This document shows positions 36,383 to 46,144 of a stretch of 64,000 nt of DNA, one piece after another. Source of the stretch: Marsupella aquatica (Eukaryota > Marchantiophyta); the NCBI GenBank assembly GCA_973895155.1, contig OZ316892.1, positions 26,970,001-27,034,000 of the forward strand, written 5' to 3'. Under the pieces are notes generated by a model. It ran no database searches, was not told where the DNA came from, and saw nothing but the letters and a program-made list of their open reading frames with translations. The position numbers were made by a program, and so were the translations under genes. The stretch's first letter is position 1. Each line of letters starts with the position of its first letter.

Positions 36383-36689
36383 CTCGGGGGCCTCAATCCA
36401 AGGGGTGTCTCATATCACGCTCGAAGTTTTGGGGGAATAAACACCCTAAAAGTTAAGTCAATAAAGTTTTTTTTAGGAATTTTTTAACCCCTAACTTAAT
36501 GGAATATTCCAAGAATATTCTCATATTTGATTTTAAAAAACCCTATGATTCTCATAATTCTCAAAATTGGATTAAAATAACCCTAATGTTCTTCAACAAA
36601 AATTTAAAAGTATTTCACTAAACCCAATAAAAAAACCCTATACTTATTTGCGCGTGATGGGTCGGAATAAAAGAAGTGAGGACCCCGGG
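36383..36689. mobile_element. MITE of the P-like family (copy 2), 307 bp
   Basis: The left end is CTCGGGGGCCTCA and the right end GTGAGGACCCCGGG. The 8-bp target duplication GGCAAGAG is perfect (36375-36382 and 36690-36697). In reverse orientation it is homologous to MITE copy 1, including GAAGAACA.TAGGGT and GAATATTCC. It is inserted in the gypsy coding frame, which is continuous across the empty site. Confidence 0.9.
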
Positions 36690-36697
36690 GGCAAGAG

Positions 36698-37167
36698 GGT
36701 GCTCTGAATGCCTAGTGGAGCTTGAGGGAATCAAGGGCACAATACGTGCACTACTTGATTCTGGTTCTGAGGTAAACCTCATGTCCTTGAAGTTGTACAA
36801 AGAAGGGCAGTGGAAGGTGGATCGAGACATCAATTGGGGAGTTAAAGCAGTAAATGCTACCAAAAATGGATTGTGAGGAGCATGTCCAAGAGTCAAAATT
36901 AGAGTAGCCCATGTGGTAGAGCCTATCAATATTTTTGTGCATGAGAATCTTCCATATGATTTTCTCCTTGGGCAGCCTTTCATCACAGAGTTAAGGTTGG
37001 AGACAAGAGTGCTTGATGATGGTACTCATGTTGGAAAGGTGAAGAGTCGAGATGGCATGAGAGTCATCCAATTCCCTACTGTTCTTCCTAAAAATAGTAG
37101 GAACAAGAAAGAACTAAGAGGACCTGAGTTTCGTCAAGGGAGACAAGACTCTCAAGATTTCTCTTAG
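36698..37167 (+). pseudogene. pol: gypsy aspartic protease region
   Basis: Retropepsin-type protease: IRALLDSGSEVNLMS contains the catalytic D-S-G triad, and FLLGQPFI fits the later conserved strand. A TGA at 36874-36876 interrupts the frame. It cleaves Gag-Pol in functional elements. Confidence 0.85.
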
Positions 37168-37444
37168 GCGCCCTGCATGCTAAGATGGAGTTCAAGCGAG
37201 GCGCCAATCTGATATCTCCATCTCCACAGGTCAGGATTGAAGCTCATCAGTTTTTTTTTCTTCCTTTCATGGAATAAGTAAGAATAGGGTTGTTTCATTT
37301 GTAGAAAAAGAAAAATTTTCAAGAAAGCTACAAAAAAGAATGGATAGAAAGAGGAAAGGTTTGCAAGAAGATGGTATCATAAAAGAAAGTGAATAGATTT
37401 TTGGCATCTTAGAAGAGAGTGGATGTGAACCATCGATAGAGGAA

Positions 37445-40400
37445 GTGCTTCTATCAATATATCAAGGTGAATCAGAGATAGAGATTGGAAGAAGTTTATA
37501 TGAGGTTCTAGCCTACCTAGTTCAGGAAGAGATTGAGGTTAACACCAAATATAAAATAGTGGATAAAAAGATTAGACCAGCAGCTACTCCATTACCTTTA
37601 GAAGCTAAAGAGTTGCTACAGAAAGCTAGTAAAGAACCTTCTTTGAGGAATTGGGATAAGATAGGTCATACATTCACTAAGAAGACATTGGATAGTTTGC
37701 AAATTGGAGGGGATGGCTTACTCACCAATGTTGAGGTCGAGGCTTTTCGGAAGATGATATCAAAACATGGAAAGGCCCTTTCCTTCAACATAGATGAAAT
37801 AGGTTGTGTCAACCCAAGGGAAGTGACACCAATGATCATCTTTACTGTTCCTCATATTCCATGGGATTTGAGGCCATTACCAATACCTCGAGCATTGATG
37901 CAAGGAGTGGTAGACTTGCTGAAGGAGAAGTTGAAAGCAAGAATCTTGGAGAGATCCAATGCACCATATGCAAATCGTTGGTTCACTGTGAGAAAGAAAA
38001 ATGAGAAGTTGCGATTCATTCAAGATATGCAGCCGCCAAACAAGGTCATAATCAGAAATGTTGGCACCGGACCAGTGGTTGATGAATTTGCAGAGGAGTT
38101 TGCTGGTAAGGCAATTTACTCAATTGGGGATCTGTATTCTGGGTATGATCAATTCTAACTTGTTGAAAGTAGCAGGGATATTACCACCATGAGAACACCG
38201 TTGGGGTTGATGAAGATGTGTACCTTGCCACAAGGAGCTACAAATTCAGTAGCCCACATGCAAAATGCCATGAATAGGATTTTGCAATCTTTTATTCCAC
38301 AAAAGACTCGACCATTTTTGGATGACATTCCTATCAAGGGATGTGTGGAGGAGTGCAAGGATAAAACAGTTAGGGAGGATGGACTACGACAATTTGTGTG
38401 AAACCATCTTCAAGACGTTGCAGCAATTCTGAAACTATTGATGGAGGTTGGTGTTACACTTTCTGGTGAAAAATCTGCATTTGGCCTTATAGAGATCTTA
38501 GTGGTTGGGCAGAAATGTGGTTCATATGGAAGGAAGTCTAATGATGCAAAAGTAGATGCTATTAATCATATGAAGGATTGTAGTTCCGTGAGTGAAGTTA
38601 GGAGATTTTTGGGTGGATGTGTGTTCTACAGAATATGGATACCTCATTTTGCTCATATTGCAGAACCTCTATATGATTTATTAAGGAAGAAGGTTAAGTT
38701 TGTATGGACTGATAGACATTCCAAAGCAATGACTAGGATGAAAGAAGCATTGTTAAGTCCACCAGTTCTTAGAACAATAAACTATGACAATGATCAACCT
38801 GTAATTGTCATAGTTGATTCTAGTCCCATAGCAGTAGGATGGGCTATAGGACAGGATGACGAGGAAGGACATCGTTTTGCTACTCGCTTTGGGGCTAAGA
38901 TCTTTGATGAAAGGCAAAGAAGGTACCCGCAAGTCAAACGAGAACTATGGGGTGCAAGATGCGCCATAAGACAAGAGAAAGATTTCTTGATAGGAGCAAA
39001 GGTTATTCTGGAAACTGATTATAAGCCATTATTAGGGATGATCTCTAACTGTGACACTCCAGATATAGCTATGCTAAGGTGGATAGCCTTTATTAGGATG
39101 ATTAATCCTGAACTAAGGCATATCAAGGAAAAAGATAATCCAATGGCTAATATGTTATCAAGGGCAAGATATCACAAGAATAAAATAATTAGTAAACATG
39201 TCATAGCAGTCAGTGGAAGTGAGGCACATACAGAAATTGAGTCTATAGAGTTTAAAGAAGAACTCTATTCGGGGAAGCTACGAATCATAGGGCAATATCT
39301 GAAGAAATTGGAAAAAGAAGAAGGGTGGACACATGAGGAGTTCAAGAAGATTCGGAAAGAGGCATACCAATTTCTTCTCAGAGATGAGTATCTTTGGAAA
39401 CGTCCAAAGAAAAAGGGACATGTGCCTTTGCGGGTCATTGATGATGTTGATACAAAGGCACAAGTACTTCAAAATTATCATGATGATCAAACAGCAGGAC
39501 ATAGAGGAGTCCAAGCTACTTACAATAAGATTCGTGAGTTCTATTGGTGGCCACGAGTTTACATGGATGTTAGGGACTATGTGGAGAGTTGTAAGGTGTG
39601 CCAAATATACTCCAAGCTAAGGCATAGAGATGGGTTGAAGCCTACTTACCCATTGGCCTTACATTTTCAATGGATGTTAGACATAGTGCATATGCCAAAT
39701 GGAACAAAGGGTGCAAAGTACTTAGTATTGGCAAGAGAAGACTTATCTTCATATGTAGAGGGAAGGGCACTAGCATCCAATAAGACAGAGCCGGTTTGTA
39801 GGTTTGTTTTGGAAGATATCATTGCTAGACATGGATGTTTTTCTCAAATGAGGGCTGATCGAGGGGAGCTAAATAGTGAAGAAGCACACGATTTTTTTGC
39901 TAAGTTTGGCATCAAACTTAAGCTTACAACATCTTATAATCTAGAGGCAAACGGAAAAAGTGAAAGAGGTCATCCACCAATAGTCAATGCTTTAGTTAAA
40001 GCATGCAAAGGCAACACATTCCAATGGCCTAATCTACTACCATTAGCTCTGATGGCAGATAGATTAACTTGTAGCTCGGTTAGTGGATTTCTCCCTGTAG
40101 AGCTTGCTTCAGGACATTTACCATTGATGCCAATTGAAGAAAAAGTACAAAGCTGGCGGACCATAGAGTGGAAGGATGAGGTTTCTAGAGAAGAATTGAT
40201 TGCTAGAAGGATAGAGCATTTCAATCAGACTCCAGAAAAGATTGCTATAGCCTTAGAGCACGTCAAAGCTGCAAGATTGAAGAACAAATCAAGATTTGAT
40301 TTGACTCACCGACTCCGACCTATCCCAATCAAAGAAGGAGATTGGGTGCTTATCTCAGATAACGCTTTGGACAATCAACACTCAACACTTAAAAAGTTTG

Positions 40401-40618
40401 CGAGGCGATGGATGGGACCTTTTGTGGTCACCCAAATCCATGATAATGCAACATATAATGTCAAAGAGATGGACGGAACACATCATCGAACCCGATATGC
40501 AGGAAAGCGGATCAAGCTATTCAAAAGAAGGACAAAATTTAGTGTCGAGGATATCATTGATGAAGACTTACCAAGTGAAGAAGAAATTTGGGACTCACAT
40601 ATTAGTAGGGGTGAATAG
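37445..40618 (+). pseudogene. pol: gypsy reverse transcriptase, RNase H and integrase
   Basis: One frame contains stops at 38156-38158 (TAA) and 38399-38401 (TGA). Reverse transcriptase: NAPYANRWFTVRKKN, LPQGATNSVAHMQNAMNRIL and the active site FLDD in RPFLDDIPIKG, in place of the usual YxDD. RNase H: VDSSPIAVGWAIGQD and ELWGARCAI. Integrase: an HHCC zinc finger (AGHRGVQATYNKIREFYWWP, then CKVC), catalytic D in LDIVHMP, D in MRADRGEL and E in NLEANGKSERGH. No chromodomain is evident after MDGTHHRTRYAGKRIK. The upstream link to the protease (37168-37444) is frameshifted. Confidence 0.92.
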
Positions 40619-40675
40619 TCTTATCCAGAATGATTGGTGTAGACCAGAGGCTGCACAGGTTTAGTAGGGGTGATA

Positions 40676-41947
40676 TGTCGTAAAAAAATGGTTTTGGAGT
40701 TAGAATACCTCACATAGAGTTTCTCACTCCATTAGACATTATTAAAAATTAAATAAAAATAAATAGTGTGACTTAGAGTAGTTATTTATAAATTATTAGA
40801 TATAATAGACCAAAATCATAGAATAGGTAAAAATAAAATAGTATACCAAAATAATAGTATACCAAATGAGTATAGTAGACCAAATGAGTATAGTAGACCA
40901 AATGAGTATAGTATATCAAATGAGTATAGTAGACCAAATGAGTATAGTAGACCAAATGAGTATAGTAGGCCAAGATAATAAAATAGGACAAAAATAAGAT
41001 AGTGTGCCAAAAAAGTGGGCTAGCAAATTGTGGATAGTCCACTTTACAAAATAGTGTGCTAAGATAGTGGGCTAGCAAATTGTGGATAGTCCACTTTACA
41101 AAACAGTGTGCTAAGATAGTGGGCAAAAAAAGTGGGCTAGCAAATTGTGGGTGGTCAACATTTCAAAGTATAAATAGAAGGGAACTTGCTTCCCATAGGG
41201 CATTGTGTTCCCACTATTGAGAGTGGAGTCCATGGTTTGCCTTGATATAACGGAGGACTATGCCGCCGATTTTCATGATGGAAGGAATTGAGGATTTTTC
41301 TTATGGTCATGGAGGGCTATGCCACCACTTAAGCACCTTAAGTTAAATACTCAAATCTGGCAAGGATGGCTATGTCGTCTGCATCAAGGATATATTATCA
41401 AAGGTTACCTTAGGCTTAGCTATTCCCATAGATTGTGAATGATGTTGCATGGGTTGCCAAGAGTGCATAGACCACCGGGAGTGGTTGTCAACCCATTTTT
41501 GATTAGATTATATTGTTTAGATAAAAATGTAATGCGTCAAATGCTTATGTATCAGTTTGGTATAGATTTTGCCACCATGGTTATGAATTTAAATGTTCCA
41601 CTCATATTCCCGTAGTTACTTATGAAGAAGAGTGGGTGTGTACTATCTATATTTTGTATTAGAAAGGATGGATTTGAATCAAGTCCCAAATCCAATCTTA
41701 AATTTGATGTCTTCCTTGAGTCTAAAGATTATTGTGCGAAGGAAGATAGCGTGTAGGGAAATCTTAATAAGAAAGTTTGGAGAAGAGTCGTAATATTATA
41801 GTATCTTCAGAAGAAGCTCTAATACTCTACGGGGATCATCCAATGGGAACTTTAAGTATTTTTGTGCTTGTATAGTTCAGGTGAGTAGTCGTATTTGCAC
41901 AGGTAGCAAGGCCCAGTGCCTCTCGAGTAGATTAAAACCCCAAGACA
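40676..41947 (+). repeat. 3' LTR of the gypsy element
   Basis: It is 1272 bp and preceded by a polypurine-like stretch, TAGTAGGGGTGATA. It differs from the 5' LTR by scattered substitutions and small indels, including an extra copy of the 18-bp U3 unit. It ends CCCCAAGACA. Confidence 0.93.
41169..41176 (+). promoter_or_regulatory. LTR TATA box
   Basis: TATAAATA lies about 500 bp into the 3' LTR, with GGGAACTTGCTTCCC just downstream. The matching site of the 5' LTR reads TACAAATA, so that promoter may be weakened. Confidence 0.55.
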
Positions 41948-43699
41948 ACGGCTCAAGTTTCAGTTTGCTTTGAGCTTTCGCTTGCTATTTTCTTCTGATG
42001 TAGTTTGCTGACATTTGAATAGGAGGAAGGCGACGCTGGAAAGAAACAGTGGGAGGACGTCGTTGCCTGGCTGGACATTTGGATCGAGGTCACTGTGGAG
42101 GTCACAATTGAATCTTGGATTGAATCATTGATTGTCATCCTAATTGTCGTGTGTGGTTCTTCACTTTGCAGCTTGCTATAGCCTGGAGGACGGCTACTCT
42201 TCAGAGAACAACAGTAACAAGTAAGTGACCAAAATGTTGAGGACTTGCGCTTTCTGCCTCCCATATGCAAGCTTCATAGAAACTGACGTCTCTACCATGA
42301 TACCCTGGCTTGCTGATTGAGCTTGCTCGCTGCCTTGTTTGTATGTTTTTCTTTTGCATGTATTAGGAGGACGACAACGCTGGTTGGAGGACTATTGTTG
42401 TCGGTTGTGTAGCTGCGTCACATTGGAAGACAAGGACGGTCCGGAAGGGACGCTCGGCGAGGGCGGAGGCGAGGGTAGAAGAGCGTTACATCTAGTACCA
42501 GGTTTGAATCTAGCTCCTTGTCCAGGTTGCAATTGCAAGTTTCCTAGACAACCAAGTCCACATTGTCTGTGTGCTTGCATTGCCTACTCGCATTGAAAAG
42601 AGCTAGTCTAGAATGTTACGTAGCTATTTCTTTTGTAGTAGTAGCCAAGCAGAATCCACAGAAGAGGCTTCCAATGTAGTATGCGACGGTCTGTACACAT
42701 TGTTGTTGTGCTGCATTCATAATCGTTGCTCGGACCTGGGTTTGGTCAGGTCTCGCAGAAGTTTTGGTCAGGTCCTGGCTGCGGAATTTTTCTGCATCTT
42801 GCTTCTATTGAACTATCAAACTGAGGATTTTGTGTCTTGCATAGGATCTTCCTGATCTATGGAGCTCGTTTTGCTTGCCTCTTATCGGAAGCAATTGGGA
42901 TTGAATGCCTTGTATTCCCTTCCCGGTTGTTGCTTTTGAACTTTGGCCAATAGGCTTCTTTGTGGTAGGCCGCCTTGAAATTGCCTTGAAATTGGGCGGT
43001 TGAAAAGCTTTGAAGGAGGTGGAGCGACTGTGGCCTTTTCCAGTGTTGTTACTACCAAATTTCCACTGCGAGGTATGTATGTGGTAATTAATTGATGTCG
43101 ATAGCAAATAATTTAGTCTTGTTTGCTGTTAAGTAGGTTGAGTTCACTTCAGTTTACTAGACAGACAAACCCTCAGAGTTAAGCAAATACTTAAGTTTGA
43201 GGAAGCTTGTTGGTAGTATGACTGTGAACAATGTCATAGCGCAGGTCAACATTATTGTCTGCAAGGGCTTCATTCTGAATTTTCTGCTCCACTGTTGTCT
43301 TTGTAGGGCGAGGCGAGTTCACTTACTAGTGGTGGGTCTCGGATCGTGTTGTTTAGGGCTGTATTCTATATTGGTGTTGTGCAGAAAATAGCATACTTCA
43401 TGTGTGGATCTCCCTTCTTTTCAATTAATTATGGTCTGGTGTATGTACTATAGATGAAGTTGTGTAGTATTATAATTCAACTGTTTGACTGATTTGAATG
43501 TACAGAGACAGGACAGTGGACCATCTAGGGGAATGGACACTTGTTTCATGGATATGCATTTTTACTCTCATTTTTACTACGCTGGTGAGTCGCTGATATG
43601 TTTTAATTATGCACTATGGAATGTGCAGATTCACACAATCTTGGGTGGTGACCAGGAGTTCGGGTTCTCATTCGACTACAGAAGTTGTGGGGAGCCTAG
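41948..43699 (+). other. P-like element: probable leader exons
   Basis: It continues the leader from before 22317. There are repeated GGAGGACG/GGAGGAC words and several plausible splice sites, but no protein domain. It probably holds the 5' untranslated exons of the cargo gene. Confidence 0.35.
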
Positions 43700-44188
43700 G
43701 ATCCAAGTAAGCTCCACTTTGTTGCAGAGGACAACAGGGCCTTTAGCTTTAGGGTTGACTATGCCATGGGTCGTAGATATGAGTCTGCACCAAAGGTTTT
43801 GCCCTGTTCAATTTCGAAGCCAATTTTTGAGGGTGTGAATGCCTTCTTAGTTCCAAATGAATTTTCAAGAGCTCATTTTGAAGTTTTCCATAGAAAGCTA
43901 ATTGAACGTCATGGTCAGCTTTGCACTGTTGCTTCCAGCAACACCACTCACATTGTTGCTGGTTCTTGGAGAGCAGTCATGTCCGAGTGGACATGGTCTG
44001 GTGTTAATTCCCTCATTCAAGAGCAGGCATTGAAAGTTGTCTAATTTGAATGGATGTGCGAATCCCTCAAAGAAGGAGTCCTACCGGAAGAAGGCCCTTT
44101 CAACTTAATGTTGACTGAGGTAGAGTCTGAGGTAGATTGTGCTAAGAGAAAAGTAGAACAGATTGAACAGGATAAGGCAGGTTCAGTT
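43700..44188 (+). pseudogene. BRCT-like domain carried by the P-like transposon
   Basis: BRCT domains are phosphopeptide-binding modules of DNA-repair proteins. The exon opens after an AG at 43699. It has the BRCT profile: IFEGVNAFLVPNEFSRAHFE, then KLIERHGQLCTVAS, then NTTHIVAGSW. After an in-frame TAA (44042-44044) the same frame gives the final helix with its conserved Trp, FEWMCESLKEGVLPEE. The spacing and the order F-x-G ... R ... G-G-like ... THIV ... W resemble the BRCT domain of family X DNA polymerases. It continues acidic to a TGA at about 44190. The stop makes this copy defective. Confidence 0.65.
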
Positions 44189-44521
44189 TGAAGAAGTATA
44201 AACTTGATCAAGCCAAAACGTAAATGTGTGTAGCTTACTGTAAATGTAACCTCTACTCAGTCTTGGAGCAATTTAATAAAGCGTTGCTTGCTGCAATTCT
44301 TTGCAAATCCGCTGTTTGGTTCTTGGAGCACTATGTAGTTCCTTTGGTTTGTGTAGGTTTTTAAAGATTAGTTGCTTCTCTTTTTTGTGCAGGGACATTC
44401 TAGCGCAAGGCAGAAAGTGTGGAAGTTCTGGGTCCAAGCAAAGGTTGGCCCTTGTACCCTATTTGTTGTGGCCTTGTGATTTTGTTGGAGTGAGCACAAT
44501 CTCAATCTAGGTGCACTAAAG

Positions 44522-44959
44522 ATGGTTGTGACATGCAGTGCATTGTCTGAGTACCATCAACAGAAGGGTGAGCGATTCCATGTGAAGATGATTCACAATG
44601 GGGTCGTGCCTACTGACTATGCTGTGACGTGGGGCTATCCAAGTCTGCCTTGCAACCATTATAGGAGGCTGAATACATCCCCACTAGTCCCAAACAGTAT
44701 CCGTCTAGTTAAACGGACACTTGGGGTGTTGGATGAGGACTGTGTCTTCCTGGAGGCTTGTCTCCATTGTCACACCCAGACATGTGATCGTTGTAGGGGA
44801 GGTCACTCAAACATAGTGCAGACTTTTGCACAGTACATGGCAAGAATGGCATGGGGCCGTTGCCTAGCATGGAATACTTGTCATTTCATCAATGATTGTG
44901 TCTGTGATGGGACACGTCCAGGTTCTGCCCGTGATGATGATGCACATTCAAGTTGTTGA
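44522..44959 (+). CDS. Cysteine-rich module of the P-like element
   Basis: It is an unrecognised domain. GERFHVKMIHNGVVPTDYAV is followed by LVPNSIRLVKRTLGVLD and a cysteine cluster (ACLHCHTQTCDRC, then CHFINDCVCDG). It aligns by eye with the 61050-61496 ORF in the second CACTA element: AERLRLKLSGMRLVPGSFAV, then CSYACIHS-like cysteines ending DFCPKC. The real exon probably starts after the AG near 44538 and may splice on to the PHD exon. Zinc binding is inferred from the cysteines. Confidence 0.5.
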   Translation: MVVTCSALSEYHQQKGERFHVKMIHNGVVPTDYAVTWGYPSLPCNHYRRLNTSPLVPNSIRLVKRTLGVLDEDCVFLEACLHCHTQTCDRCRGGHSNIVQTFAQYMARMAWGRCLAWNTCHFINDCVCDGTRPGSARDDDAHSSC

Positions 44960-45126
44960 CGTCTAATTTGCATTCCTCATATTGCAAGATGGATCAAAAG
45001 AGCCCACAGGGAAGTGATGCCCCTGGTGGAGGCTACTGGCTGTGATTGCTGGTGGACTGTTGCTCCTTCTGGTACATCACATGCCTGTCCCTATTTTTGA
45101 AGGTAATTTTGCAGATCTTGTTCAGC

Positions 45127-45753
45127 ATGGCACACATCGCTCGTCAGTTGCTGGATCCAAGATTTGGGCATAGGGAGCACCTTTGTATGGATCCCCCTTG
45201 TTGTTTTGAATGTGACGAGGGAGGAACTGTTTTGTTCTGTGATGGCCCTTGTGGTCGCCATTTTCATTATATAGTTGATGGCCACAACCCTGATGAAGAA
45301 GATGGCCATGGACCTACATGTCAGCGCATTGTCATTTCCAGAGGTCATGATTGGGCTGCAGCTTGGCTCTGTGATCTCAGTCAGCAAAACAGAGGAAGAT
45401 GTTTTGGTTGTGGGCTCCTTGGCAGAACCTTGAGACCCAGCACAGATGAGCCCCTTGTGGTCCAGTGTTCTCATGATGATTGCTACTCATTTTACCATGT
45501 GGGTTGCCTCCGGACACTTCTGCGATTGGGGGAAATGCCATTCACCCGCCATCGAGATAACCCTGATGCACATCCCGATGCTTTTATATGCCCACGACAT
45601 TACTGTGAGGTCTGTAAGGAGTATCGGGAGGGCATTTGGGACTTTGTCCAATGTTGTAGATGCCCTCGTGCATGGTGTCGTGATGAAGGACCAACAGCAG
45701 ACAGACACTTGAGGAGAGGGGTGAGGGGCCGAGACACCTGGGACATTGGATAG
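45127..45753 (+). pseudogene. EDM2-like PHD module of the P-like element
   Basis: EDM2 is a plant protein that reads histone marks at intronic transposons through a double PHD-type region. Here CCFECDEGGTVLFCDGPCGR is followed by HFHY, then WLCDLSQQNRGRCFGCGLLG, VQCSHDDCYSFYHVGCL, FICPRHYCEVCKEY and VQCCRCPRAWCRDEG. This is the EDM2 order PHD, linker, second PHD, Cys/His extension. The frame ends at a TAG (45751-45753), where the sister copy reads on to PWRMVYCNRH; the same residues follow here in frame (MIYCNRHVI). No DNA-methyltransferase-like domain follows. Confidence 0.75.
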
Positions 45754-46144
45754 TGGCACATGATTTATTGTAATCGCCATGTCATTCTAGAGGGTTCTGA
45801 TATCCCTAGTACCCATGACTAGACACATCATGACTGCTACAAATTCCATCTTACAAACTTCAACCTTTTTTGTAGTGGACCCATAAGACAACCTAAATTA
45901 TATGAACTTAAGTATTTGGTTGAATGCTATGGACTTAAGTATTTCGATGAATGAAAGGGACCTAAGTATTTGGTTGAACAAAATGGAATTTTGATGAATT
46001 GAAATGGACTACAATAGATTGAGTGTTCAGATGACATTGTGAATGGTTGACTTGAGTCCTGATCTTTTTCCATGTCTATCCATTGTTGTATGACAGGTTC
46101 ATCTACCTAATCCCTCTCCCTCACAGCCTGTATAACTGTCCATC

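Larger units (their letters stand above)
22317..41947 (+). mobile_element. Ty3/gypsy LTR retrotransposon, interrupted
   Basis: LTRs are 22317-23589 and 40676-41947 (TG...CA). The order is gag, zinc knuckle, protease, reverse transcriptase, RNase H, integrase. It contains a CACTA element in gag and a MITE in the protease region; without them the element is about 8.5 kb. Several in-frame stops (35350, 36874, 38156, 38399) and a frameshift before reverse transcriptase make it defective. No convincing 5-bp target duplication was found (TGCGG on the left, ACGGC on the right). Confidence 0.93.

Noticed and set aside
22312-41952. Target-site duplication of the gypsy element
   Set aside because: The five bases outside each LTR (TGCGG and ACGGC) do not match; no duplication is claimed.
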